From Clostridiales bacterium (lineage in GTDB: Bacteria > Bacillota_A > Clostridia > Lachnospirales > Lachnospiraceae): a DNA stretch of 27,206 bases. Shown here piece by piece: positions 14,762 through 22,539 of this stretch. How positions within the stretch are numbered: position 1 is the stretch's first letter; every line of letters begins with the position of its first letter. A program made the translations under genes and the position numbers. The DNA lies in NCBI GenBank assembly GCA_030154385.1, contig JASKJZ010000003.1, positions 1 through 27,206 on the forward strand. Reading direction: 5' to 3'. The notes beneath the pieces are model-generated. The model was not told the origin of the DNA, searched no databases, and saw only the letters and a program-made list of their open reading frames with translations.

Positions 14762-16568
14762 TTACTACTCCTCCCTTTCTCTTCATCGTCCAACTGGAGG
14801 TCTCACAATATGTGCTCCACATATGGGCATATCGGCCATTTTGCTCTAATAGGGCATCGTGTGTCCCTTCTTCCAAAACCTTTCCTTCCTCCATTACGAT
14901 AATTTTATCAGCATTTCGTATTGTTGACAGCCGATGCGCAATGATAACAACAGTTTTATTTTTCATAAGCTTCTCAAATGCCTTTTGAATCAAATGTTCA
15001 TTTTCTGGATCAGCAAAGGCAGTCGCTTCATCCAGTACTACCACAGGTGCATTTTTCACAATGGCACGCGCGATTGCGACCCTTTGTTTCTCCCCTCCAC
15101 TTAAGTGTACACCCTTTGTTCCAATAACCGTGTCGTAACCGTCTGGCAGCCTTTGGATAAATTCATCACACCTGGCCGCCTTGGCTGCCGCAACGATTTG
15201 CTTGTCGGTTGCACTCGGGTTCCCCATACGGATATTTTCTTTGATGCTCTGTTTAAAAAGAAATACATCCTGAAATACAAAGCTAACCTGTTCCATTAAA
15301 TAAGCACTGCTCATCTTTTTGATGTCTACCCCTCCAAGCTGTATTTCCCCTTTTGTTACGTCAAAAAAACGAGGTATTAAATGAGCAATGGTACTCTTTC
15401 CACTTCCAGAGGCACCAACTATCGCTGTAATCTCTCCCTGATTTGCTACAAAGCTAACGCAGTCTAGGGCTTTGGTCTCGTTTTCTTTTTCATAGCGAAA
15501 GGAAACCTGGTCAAACGTTATCTGATAATCCTTGACCTGCTTTGATTCTTTTGGCTGTGAAAGTTCTGCTATCTCAAGTATCGCATCCATTGCCTCAACC
15601 CCATTTAAGATCCGCATACTGTTTGAATTCACATACATGACCTTCATCAAAATACCAGCAACTGCAGGCACAAATATCATATAAAAAATCATGGTCGTTG
15701 CAAAGCCTCGATAGTCCGAAGAATGCTTCCCAATCAGTATTCCTACTGGTATCAAAAACAGATAGACATTGTTTACGAGCGTAACAAATGCAGAAAATGA
15801 ATTTTCCCAGCTTAGTGTATAGGGTATGACCATTTTGGTATAATCTTGTATGGTATCGTGCAATCGACGAAACGAGTACACCGTCTGCTTAAATGCTTTT
15901 ACAACCGCGATTCCACGGATGTATTCCACGGTTGCATTATTCATTTCCTCCAGTGATTTTTGGTACTGCCCCATCATCTTCTTTGATCCTTCATTTCCGT
16001 AAAGGGAAATCTGAATCGCAAAGGCGATTACAACACCAAGCAGTACCGCCAGGCCAAAACGCCAATCAATTACGAAAAGCATAACCATCATGATAAGAGG
16101 TGCTACTATGGCTGCTACAATATCTGGCAGCTGATGTGCAATGAATTCTTCTATTTTTTCTATATTTTCGTCCATAATTTTTCGAAGCTTTCCACTTCCA
16201 ATCATCACATGAAATCCAAGTGGAACCTTTGCAAGATGTGTTGCAAAATTAATTTTAAGTTCGTACAAGGTACCAAAGGCTGCTAAGTGCGAGCAAACCA
16301 GTGCTAAAAAATACAGTACAATATTTAGCGCAACGCCTCCAAATGCCATACCACCATATCGAACTGCCATGTCGGTATGCAGCCCACTTTTATCCGGCCA
16401 TGTTAGTAGAATATCCCGTATCATCCCATATATCGCGATATAGGGAATAAAGCTAGCAATCGAAGCCAGTGACGACAGAATCACAGCGCCTATCACGAGT
16501 GGCTTTTTGGTAGCTGCAAGCTCTAAAAGTCTTGCCATACCCGTTTTGGGTTTCTCTTCCTCTTTCAT
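14754..16568 (-). CDS. ABC half-transporter, exporter fold (partner 1)
   Basis: 604 residues. A transmembrane domain occupies residues 20-310 or so; the ATPase domain has Walker A GASGSGKS at 385-392, signature LSGGEKQR from 489, Walker B VVVLDEATAFAD at 509-520 and H545. The D-loop reads FADPENE where most exporters have SLDPESE, a feature that sets this subunit apart from its partner. The start ATG overlaps the stop of the fused EcfA gene (ATGA), implying translational coupling with the ECF module. The N terminus (ASFIPYIAIYGMIRDIL) resembles the first helix of IrtB/YbtQ-type proteins. Substrate and direction of transport cannot be settled from sequence. Confidence 0.88.
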   Translation of the reverse strand: MKEEEKPKTGMARLLELAATKKPLVIGAVILSSLASIASFIPYIAIYGMIRDILLTWPDKSGLHTDMAVRYGGMAFGGVALNIVLYFLALVCSHLAAFGTLYELKINFATHLAKVPLGFHVMIGSGKLRKIMDENIEKIEEFIAHQLPDIVAAIVAPLIMMVMLFVIDWRFGLAVLLGVVIAFAIQISLYGNEGSKKMMGQYQKSLEEMNNATVEYIRGIAVVKAFKQTVYSFRRLHDTIQDYTKMVIPYTLSWENSFSAFVTLVNNVYLFLIPVGILIGKHSSDYRGFATTMIFYMIFVPAVAGILMKVMYVNSNSMRILNGVEAMDAILEIAELSQPKESKQVKDYQITFDQVSFRYEKENETKALDCVSFVANQGEITAIVGASGSGKSTIAHLIPRFFDVTKGEIQLGGVDIKKMSSAYLMEQVSFVFQDVFLFKQSIKENIRMGNPSATDKQIVAAAKAARCDEFIQRLPDGYDTVIGTKGVHLSGGEKQRVAIARAIVKNAPVVVLDEATAFADPENEHLIQKAFEKLMKNKTVVIIAHRLSTIRNADKIIVMEEGKVLEEGTHDALLEQNGRYAHMWSTYCETSSWTMKRKGGVVNG

Positions 16569-18055
16569 AATCCTCTCTCCAATCTCGCATTATAATCAGT
16601 TTCAAAAAAATCTTTTACTCGTTGCACCCCTTGTCTATCAAGAGGATAATGAGAAGCTACCCTGCCTTCCGAAATATGCAGCACAGAGGTAGCGCATTCT
16701 AAAATAAATTCCAAATCATGCGTAATAACAAGCGTAAGAAATGCCTTCTTGGATGCACTGCGCACCACACCACAGGTGGCACACATGCTTTGATAATCAA
16801 GACCGCTAGTCGGCTCATCGTAAATGAGTAACTCTTTGCCTGCACACAAGGCACCAGCAATTGCAACCCGCTGCTTTTGTCCGCCGCTTAGGGTAAGTGG
16901 ATGTCGTTCCATGCAGTCCTCTAACGACAATTCCTCCATCACCCTTTGTGCCATTTCCAGCGGCACTTCTTTTATCCCAAGCGTCACCTCATCTCGGACA
17001 CTTTCGGTAAAGAGCTGGTGATTGACATCCTGCATGACCATATAGCTATTTTGAAGACGATCCTTTTTCATAAATCGCGTTCCGTTTTTACATACCACTC
17101 CCCTATGCCGCTGAATTCCACACAGACATCTGGCAAAGGTAGATTTACCCGCCCCATTGGCTCCCACAACAGCGACAATTTCTCCTTCCATTAGCTTTAG
17201 CCCTGCAATATCAAGTATCCTCTTTCGCTTCACTTTACAGCACAAGGAAATGATATCAAGTTCTCCCTTTGCTGCCTTTGCTTCGCACTCACACTTATTG
17301 GTAATGTTCTTCCTATCAAGGCTTCGCAGTCCCTTTTTAGACAGCTCTTCCAACCCCAGCTCCTTCATTTGCTGGGTACTATAGACTCCTTCTATACACC
17401 CCTCCTTCATATACACAAAACGATCCGCCAGCTCTGCCAAATAATGCAGTCTATGCTCAGAAATTATAATCGTATTTCCTCCCTCTTTCAGTTTTTTAAG
17501 TACATTTTGTAAACGATGGATCGACTGGATATCTAAATTTGAGGAAGGTTCATCAAAAACAAATACACGGGGGCGTACTGCGTATACCGAGGCACATGCC
17601 ACCTGCTGTTTTTCACCTCCGGAAAGCTCAAATATGTTGCGGTTCATAAGATGCTCAATCTGAAATTTACGAACCGCCTCATCTATTCGCCCCCACGCCT
17701 CCAAAGGCTCCATTCCCATATTTTCACAGCCAAACGCGAGTTCTTTCGTTGTATCCACATTAAAAAACTGACTTCTGGGATTTTGAAATACAGAGCCTAT
17801 CTTCGTAGCTATTTTGGCCAACGGCATTTTTGCAACCTCTTCTCCATCCACTACAACCTTCCCGTTCATTCTTCCTTCATAAAAATGTGGAACGAGTCCA
17901 TTTATTACACGGGTGAGCGTTGTTTTTCCGCACCCGCTGCGACCACATAGTACGATGAATTCTCCTGTCTCTATGGTAAGGTTGATACAATGGATGCCCC
18001 TTTCTTCCAACTCCTCCTGCCCATAAAAAAAGCTTACATTTTCTATTGTAATCAT
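16565..18055 (-). CDS. ECF transporter ATPase, two EcfA domains fused
   Basis: 496 residues carrying two complete ATPase domains in tandem. Domain 1: Walker A GRSGCGKT (38-45), Q-loop VFQNPRSQFF (89-98), signature LSGGEKQQ (from 144), Walker B VFVFDEPSSNLD. Domain 2: Walker A GANGAGKS (298-305), MQDVNHQLF, signature LSGGQKQR (from 389), Walker B LLIYDEPTSGLD. The QNPxxQFF and QDVxxQLF segments are typical of EcfA/CbiO, which bind the EcfT coupling helices. Most ECF systems use two separate ATPases, and this one joins them. GAGGTAG lies 3 nt before the ATG and forms the last codons of the EcfT gene. The protein powers the S component encoded two genes upstream. Confidence 0.92.
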   Translation of the reverse strand: MITIENVSFFYGQEELEERGIHCINLTIETGEFIVLCGRSGCGKTTLTRVINGLVPHFYEGRMNGKVVVDGEEVAKMPLAKIATKIGSVFQNPRSQFFNVDTTKELAFGCENMGMEPLEAWGRIDEAVRKFQIEHLMNRNIFELSGGEKQQVACASVYAVRPRVFVFDEPSSNLDIQSIHRLQNVLKKLKEGGNTIIISEHRLHYLAELADRFVYMKEGCIEGVYSTQQMKELGLEELSKKGLRSLDRKNITNKCECEAKAAKGELDIISLCCKVKRKRILDIAGLKLMEGEIVAVVGANGAGKSTFARCLCGIQRHRGVVCKNGTRFMKKDRLQNSYMVMQDVNHQLFTESVRDEVTLGIKEVPLEMAQRVMEELSLEDCMERHPLTLSGGQKQRVAIAGALCAGKELLIYDEPTSGLDYQSMCATCGVVRSASKKAFLTLVITHDLEFILECATSVLHISEGRVASHYPLDRQGVQRVKDFFETDYNARLERGL

Positions 18056-18058
18056 CGT

Positions 18059-18772
18059 CTACCTCATATACGTATACAGTAAAAGAAACACTAATAGTAA
18101 CAAAATGATATAGTCGATTACGCCAAGGCAGACCGGTGTAATACAACTTCTTTTCCCTTCCGAGTCCAGACCTCTCGATAGCGAAGCAGCGGCTAATTCT
18201 CCTGAAATAGTAGCCGTAGACATAAGGAGCGGTACCAGCGCATATTCGAGAGTCATCAGCGGATACCTTACCAGATTGCCCCATGAAGCACCGATTCCCC
18301 GAAGCTTCATAGCATTTCGAATACTATGCCACTCTTCTTTAATCGTAGGAACAAAACGAAACATTACCGAAAAGGGAATGATGAGTCGATTGGAAACATG
18401 CATTTTTTGAAACGCAGCAATAAATTCACTAACTGAAGTGGTTCGAATCACAATCGTACTACAAATAAAAAGAGGCAAAAGCAAGCGCGGAATCCTCGCT
18501 ATTGTTAGAACAAATGCACCCGCTATTCCCTCTATTCTTGGTGCAATCAAAACATCCACAAGCAGCATAACAAGAAATACTGACATGTATTGAAGCAGTG
18601 CCAGATACTGATGTTCCAGCAACAAAATTCCTGCTAATCCCACTAAAATCAATACTTCCCTTTCTTTACTAACATCGGTAAAAATCACACTTCCAATTGT
18701 AAAAAGCAGCAACAACTTCGTCCTTGGGTCAATATGCAATGGATTCGCCCGAGGCTTTATACCCGCATTCAT
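18059..18772 (-). CDS. ECF transporter transmembrane subunit EcfT (CbiQ family)
   Basis: 237 residues from the ATG at 18772, which overlaps the TGA of the S-component gene. The longer frame to 18898 lies inside that gene and is rejected. There are five to six hydrophobic helices and the signature DPRTKLLLL at the N terminus. The two coupling motifs appear as MKLRGIG and SLSRGLD, variants of the Ala-Arg-Gly signature through which EcfT contacts both ATPase halves. It couples ATP hydrolysis to rotation of the S component in the membrane. The ATPase gene begins 3 nt after its stop. Confidence 0.9.
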   Translation of the reverse strand: MNAGIKPRANPLHIDPRTKLLLLFTIGSVIFTDVSKEREVLILVGLAGILLLEHQYLALLQYMSVFLVMLLVDVLIAPRIEGIAGAFVLTIARIPRLLLPLFICSTIVIRTTSVSEFIAAFQKMHVSNRLIIPFSVMFRFVPTIKEEWHSIRNAMKLRGIGASWGNLVRYPLMTLEYALVPLLMSTATISGELAAASLSRGLDSEGKRSCITPVCLGVIDYIILLLLVFLLLYTYMR

Positions 18773-19359
18773 GAAACAACCCCAGCCTTTATGAAGTGCT
18801 TCGTAATAAGCTTGCTCCCAAGCCCTCCGCCAATCCAGCCTCCAAGTAAAGACAGTCCCATAAGAACAAGAATAATCCAGCTTGGGGTTAACGCACAAAT
18901 AGTATCCACATAGTCTTGGTTATAGTAGCTTAAGCATGCCTCTAAAAAGGCTTCTTTCGCAAATACGAGCATCCAAAACGGCCCCATATTTGTACACGCA
19001 AATATAACATAGCTTCCCAAAAAGAACCTACGAGAGCGATATTTTCCCCGGCTGGCTACAAGTTCAGCAAGACCGCCACAAAGAATTGACCACAAAAGCG
19101 CCATCCATACACCTCCAAGTGAAGTTAAAAGACCAACGACAGCCGCTAGAATTAATATGGCTCCTCTTTTTGGAATTTTAGTCACATAAAGCATATAAAC
19201 TGGTCCTAGGACGATACCCAAAATCAAAGGTGCCAGCAGATAGAGAATTGGAATAAAGCCAGTAGCGGAGACTACCGCAAACAGAACTACTACATATAGA
19301 GCTGCAAAGGCTCCCGCAATAATCAAATCTTTTGACTGCAATTTAGATTCTTTCCTCAT
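18769..19359 (-). CDS. ECF transporter S component, MptD/Trep_Strep family
   Basis: 196 residues, nearly all membrane: about five to six hydrophobic helices beginning at DLIIAGAFAALYVVVLFAVV. The short length, the lack of any other domain and its place directly before EcfT and EcfA identify it as the substrate-binding S component. The sequence style (LLAPLILGIVLGPVYML, SLLGGWIGGGLG) recalls the MptD/Trep_Strep group. That group has no firmly known substrate to my knowledge; haem or metal-chelate import has been proposed for related streptococcal loci. GAAGGAG lies 8 nt before the ATG. The 111-bp stretch in front holds two inverted repeats. Confidence 0.82.
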   Translation of the reverse strand: MRKESKLQSKDLIIAGAFAALYVVVLFAVVSATGFIPILYLLAPLILGIVLGPVYMLYVTKIPKRGAILILAAVVGLLTSLGGVWMALLWSILCGGLAELVASRGKYRSRRFFLGSYVIFACTNMGPFWMLVFAKEAFLEACLSYYNQDYVDTICALTPSWIILVLMGLSLLGGWIGGGLGSKLITKHFIKAGVVS

Positions 19360-19390
19360 TTTTAGAACTCCTTCGTTCTCACTAATTTTT

Positions 19391-19406
19391 GTTAGATTTA
19401 ACTAAC
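19391..19406. promoter_or_regulatory. GTTAG/CTAAC inverted repeat, putative TetR operator
   Basis: GTTAGATTTAACTAAC has 5-bp arms around 6 bp and lies 32 bp before the S-component start. Dyads of this size and position are typical TetR-family operators, and a TetR gene is two genes upstream. The repeat is short and the assignment is inference. Confidence 0.4.
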
Positions 19407-19422
19407 CTTTGAGCATTATTTT

Positions 19423-19440
19423 TGGATGCCTCTGCATCCA
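19423..19440. repeat. TGGATGC/GCATCCA inverted repeat
   Basis: A perfect 7-bp inverted repeat around CTCT lies between the truncated MATE gene and the S-component gene. In RNA it would form a stable hairpin, but no T-run follows it on the minus strand, so it is not an obvious terminator. It could be an operator, a processing site or a scar of the deletion that removed the rest of the MATE gene. Confidence 0.5.
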
Positions 19441-19470
19441 CAATCCTTTTATCTTATTTAGTCCATTGCA

Positions 19471-19914
19471 TTAGCTTGTTCTCCCGCTCTCTGCCTTAGT
19501 AGCGATTACATTAATCAGTAGTCCGATTCCCATCATATGTAGCAACGGTTTCAAAAATGCAAATCCAAGCACCATTAATACCAGCGTAAGCACCAGAATT
19601 AATAAATTTGCATTCCCAATTAATCTGCCCTGCGTCTTTTTATTATTTTGACCAATTAATATACTAAGATAGGAGCCAGCTCCCACTCCGACCAAAGAAC
19701 CAAGTCCTAGTGATATTTGCGTGAGCGGATATACAATGGATATTCCCGCTAAAGCAGTTTCACCAACGAATCTTCCGACAAAAATACCGTCAAATATCAC
19801 ATTAAGACCAAATAAAACCATTGCAATAATTGCTGGCAGGGATAAACGATAACAAACACTCCATAGGTTATCATGCAATATCATCTCTTTTTCTTTATTC
19901 ATTTTTACACCCAT
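19471..19914 (-). pseudogene. MATE-family exporter, truncated
   Basis: 147 residues that begin as a normal MATE protein (LPAIIAMVLFGLNVIFDGIF, then GISIVYPL and GVGAGSYLSILIGQ) and cover about the first three to four helices. After LKPLLHMMG the sequence passes into a short tail (IGLLINVIATKAESGRTS) and stops. Intact MATE exporters have about 450 residues and twelve helices, so two thirds are missing and the product cannot be a working antiporter. No remaining MATE-like frame is visible in the 110 bp downstream. The start is either 19914, 4 nt past the TetR stop, or the ATG at 19902; neither has a strong ribosome binding site. An internal deletion is the simplest explanation. Confidence 0.75.
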
Positions 19915-19918
19915 TTCA

Positions 19919-20515
19919 CTAAAATATTTGTTTGTGTTTGAGATATGAAGTCAGCATCAGTCTCAGCATTTCTCGCAGCTCTGCCTCATCCTGATTGCCA
20001 ATCATATTCTCTCCTAAAATTAAAGAATTAATAAAAAAAATACAGGCTTCACTGGTTAATGGTATGTATTCAGGCAAATTTTGGCTTCTACAAAACTGAA
20101 TAAATCCTTCTTTGGTTTCTTGATAGATTTTATCATAGAGCGCTTTAAGCTCCTTACTTGTTCTTACCTCCGTCAAAAAAATCGCATAGATTATTTTGTA
20201 TGGATTTTTATCCAAAATTTTGTCTAAGAGCATATTCATAATGAGGTCTTCTCGGCTCATACTTGGATTCTTATCTATATATTGGACAACGAGATCTTTT
20301 CGATAGCTAAATGCATCTTTAATCAACTCTTCAAAAATTTCTTCTTTGTTACGATAGTGGTAATACATCCCTCCTTTTGATAATTTTGCCCTTTTCACAA
20401 TATCTTCCATTGTGGTTCGAACCAATCCTTTTTCAGTGAAAAGCTGTAAGGCAGCCTCTTTGATTTGCTTTTTTCTTTCCTCTTTATCCAATCGTATGCG
20501 CGCTATTTGAATCAC
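19919..20515 (-). CDS. TetR-family transcriptional regulator
   Basis: About 198 residues from a GTG at 20515. The helix-turn-helix region is clear: KKQIKEAALQLFTEKGLVRT, then TMEDIVKRAKLSKGGMYYHY, followed by RNKEEIFEELI, the standard TetR N terminus. The remaining 150 residues are helical and form the ligand and dimer domain. The frame stays open up to a TTG at 20578, but that codon is part of the -35 box, so the true start is downstream. GTG at 20524 or 20515 are the candidates, neither with a good ribosome binding site. The gene stands immediately before the MATE remnant and the ECF/ABC operon and is their likely local regulator. Confidence 0.85.
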   Translation of the reverse strand: MIQIARIRLDKEERKKQIKEAALQLFTEKGLVRTTMEDIVKRAKLSKGGMYYHYRNKEEIFEELIKDAFSYRKDLVVQYIDKNPSMSREDLIMNMLLDKILDKNPYKIIYAIFLTEVRTSKELKALYDKIYQETKEGFIQFCRSQNLPEYIPLTSEACIFFINSLILGENMIGNQDEAELREMLRLMLTSYLKHKQIF

Positions 20516-20549
20516 CTCATTCACTACCGACCATTTCGTCTGTAATGCC

Positions 20550-20578
20550 AGATTACTATGCTTGTTATCCCTTGTCAA
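20550..20578 (-). promoter_or_regulatory. sigma-A promoter for the TetR gene
   Basis: TTGACA at 20573-20578 and TAATCT at 20550-20555 are separated by 17 bp on the minus strand. It lies in the 50-110 bp after the chromate transporter gene. No convincing terminator is seen between that gene and this promoter. Confidence 0.6.
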
Positions 20579-20626
20579 TCCTATTTATTAGAAGTTCCTT
20601 GTTTTTGAGAAATATTCTCGTCTTGT

Positions 20627-21814
20627 TCACCGCTGAATAAAAAACCCCGCAGCTAATACAAAAAAAACGATTAGAGGCGCCGGGATTTTCTTTGACAGCA
20701 AAAGTCCGACTGTAATTCCTGCCACTGCAATATTTTCAAATGTAAATCCGTTTTTTTGCATCAGTATAATGGATGCTGCACCAATCAGGCCTCCTGCAAC
20801 TGCGGTGATTCCCCTAAGCGATATCTTGATTCCCTTCACTGCCTTTAGACTTTCCCATATCGGATATATAAAATATATTAATAGAAGACCTGGCAAGAAT
20901 ATGCCTATCCCACTTACAATTGCACCCAGCAGCTGCAAAGCAACACCACTACCACGTGCAGCCATACCTCCTGCATATGCACTAAAGCTAAACATTGGAC
21001 CTGGAAGTCCTTGTACGAGGCCAAATCCAGTCAGAAACTCCTGGCTCGTCATATAGCCATTTATATCAATCAATTCACTATACATAAGCGGTATTACTAC
21101 TTGTCCTCCCCCGATTACCAAATATCCATAGCGGTAGAAGTTTTCAAATAAGTGAATGATCTTATTATCCCAAAACATGCTAAGTAAAAGACTTCCGACT
21201 GCAAACCCAGCAAATGCAATTAAATATTTCCAAGGCGGATTCAGCCTGACACGATTCCAAATTTTTTCTTCCCTCGAAGCTATCACACTTACAGCTCCTC
21301 CGATTAACAGCACCAGCGGATATATCCACGGCTCTCGAATCCAGTAGGTTGTGATTCCTCCAAACACAAGGAGTACAAGGGTAAGCTTGTCCACCACGAC
21401 TTTACGACCGATTCGATACGCGGCAACAATAATAAATCCTACTGCCATAGGACCAATATAGCGCAGTCCATCTTGGGATATCTGTAATTTTACTAGAAAT
21501 TGACTTAAAAAGGAGAGTAAGGTCATCATAGTTAGTACTGGCAGCGCCCAAACTGCCAGTGTCAGCAGCGCCAGCCAAGGTCCCCCTATTTTATATCCAA
21601 TGGCGACAATGGTCTGTGTACTGCTAGGTCCAGGCAATATACCTGTCAATGCAATAAGCTCCACTAACTCCTCTTCTGTTACATAATGCTTTTTCACCAC
21701 CAGCTGCTCGGTAAAAACACCGTAATGTGCTTCAGGTCCTCCATATGCTCCCATTGAGCAAATCAATACATCTTTTAAAAAAGTTTTATAAGATACGTTC
21801 CAAGATTTTTCCAT
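20627..21814 (-). CDS. chromate transporter family protein (CHR, two-domain)
   Basis: 395 residues, the normal length for a two-domain ChrA. The first half holds SMGAYGGPEAHYG, LPGPSSTQ and helices near 80-110, 120-145 and 150-180. The second half repeats the pattern with YLVIGGGQVVIPLM, VQGLPGPMFSFSAY and four terminal helices. The paired GGxxxH/GGGQxxxP and PGP motifs define the family, whose studied members export chromate by a proton- or sulfate-linked route. In many bacteria the native substrate is unknown. AAGGAGA lies 7 nt before the ATG. The start is 28 bp after the end of the YjbR-MGMT gene, so the two may be cotranscribed. Confidence 0.9.
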   Translation of the reverse strand: MEKSWNVSYKTFLKDVLICSMGAYGGPEAHYGVFTEQLVVKKHYVTEEELVELIALTGILPGPSSTQTIVAIGYKIGGPWLALLTLAVWALPVLTMMTLLSFLSQFLVKLQISQDGLRYIGPMAVGFIIVAAYRIGRKVVVDKLTLVLLVFGGITTYWIREPWIYPLVLLIGGAVSVIASREEKIWNRVRLNPPWKYLIAFAGFAVGSLLLSMFWDNKIIHLFENFYRYGYLVIGGGQVVIPLMYSELIDINGYMTSQEFLTGFGLVQGLPGPMFSFSAYAGGMAARGSGVALQLLGAIVSGIGIFLPGLLLIYFIYPIWESLKAVKGIKISLRGITAVAGGLIGAASIILMQKNGFTFENIAVAGITVGLLLSKKIPAPLIVFFVLAAGFFIQR

Positions 21815-21842
21815 TCATGCATCTCCTTCTTTTGACTTTTCG

Positions 21843-22463
21843 CTACATTCCGTATTTACCAAGATTCACCTTTCCCTTTATTACCTCTATACCATCGGCT
21901 TGTAACCGTTTGGCCTGTTCATCCGCCCCTCCGAATGCAAATGCCCCTGAAAGCTCTCCCTTTGCATTCACAACCTTGTAGCAAGGAATGTTATCTGGAT
22001 CTGGATTTCGATGAAGTGCATTGCCAACTGCCCGCGCCATCTTTCGGTCGCCTGCTAGTTCAGCCACCTGTCCATAGGTTGCGACCTTCCCTTTTGGAAT
22101 TTTTTTTACTGCCTCGTAGATTCTTTTTGATGGGCTATCCGTTACCAGCTCATAGCTCTCTAAAATCATGTTCTTGATATCCTCTGCGGGTATCGTACCA
22201 TCCATAATAATCGTATTCCAATGCTCCTTATTCTGATGCCAACCAGGTATTACTGAGGAATAAGCTCTGCGCCAAAAATCTCTCGATTCCGCGCTTACCT
22301 TCACATTCAAATTTAGATATCCTTCTCTTTCATACGTCCAAAGAAACGCCTTTTTGCTTTTCTTTACACGGACAAGCTGCCAGTTTGCATCATGAAATGG
22401 GGCTTCCTGATAGGTACTTGGAAAGGACAGGCTATACGCTAAGACTTCTTCTCTACTCTTCAT
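21843..22463 (-). CDS. MmcQ/YjbR domain fused to an MGMT/ATL-like DNA-binding domain
   Basis: 206 residues from the ATG at 22463 (AAGGAG 11 nt upstream; an in-frame ATG at 22496 has no ribosome binding site). Residues 1-105 or so are a YjbR/MmcQ fold (FPSTYQEAPFHDANWQLVRV, then WNTIIMDGTIP). The rest is the alkyltransferase DNA-binding domain: IPKGKVATYGQVAELAG, the Arg-finger helix ARAVGNAL and the reactive loop IPCYKVV. MGMT has PCHRV there, and alkyltransferase-like proteins have Trp in place of Cys. Here Cys is kept but His and Arg are replaced by Tyr and Lys, so methyl transfer is possible but not certain. It lies just downstream of the UvrA-like gene, which suggests a shared role in DNA alkylation damage. 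Confidence 0.85.
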   Translation of the reverse strand: MKSREEVLAYSLSFPSTYQEAPFHDANWQLVRVKKSKKAFLWTYEREGYLNLNVKVSAESRDFWRRAYSSVIPGWHQNKEHWNTIIMDGTIPAEDIKNMILESYELVTDSPSKRIYEAVKKIPKGKVATYGQVAELAGDRKMARAVGNALHRNPDPDNIPCYKVVNAKGELSGAFAFGGADEQAKRLQADGIEVIKGKVNLGKYGM

Positions 22464-22539
22464 TCGCTCTTTTACTCCTTTTGGATTAACCATCATAAGC
22501 TAATTATATAGCATAATTCCTGCAAGCACCATAAGAATA

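Noticed and set aside
17877..18284. 135-codon minus-strand frame across the EcfT/EcfA junction
   Set aside because: It overlaps two well-supported genes in another frame and has no family features.
18769..18898. Upstream extension of the EcfT reading frame to 18898
   Set aside because: It lies wholly inside the S-component gene; the ATG at 18772 with the ATGA overlap starts a protein of normal EcfT length.
20585..20640. GAGAA/TTCTC hairpin after the chromate transporter gene as a terminator
   Set aside because: Only 5 bp in the stem and no T-run on the minus strand.
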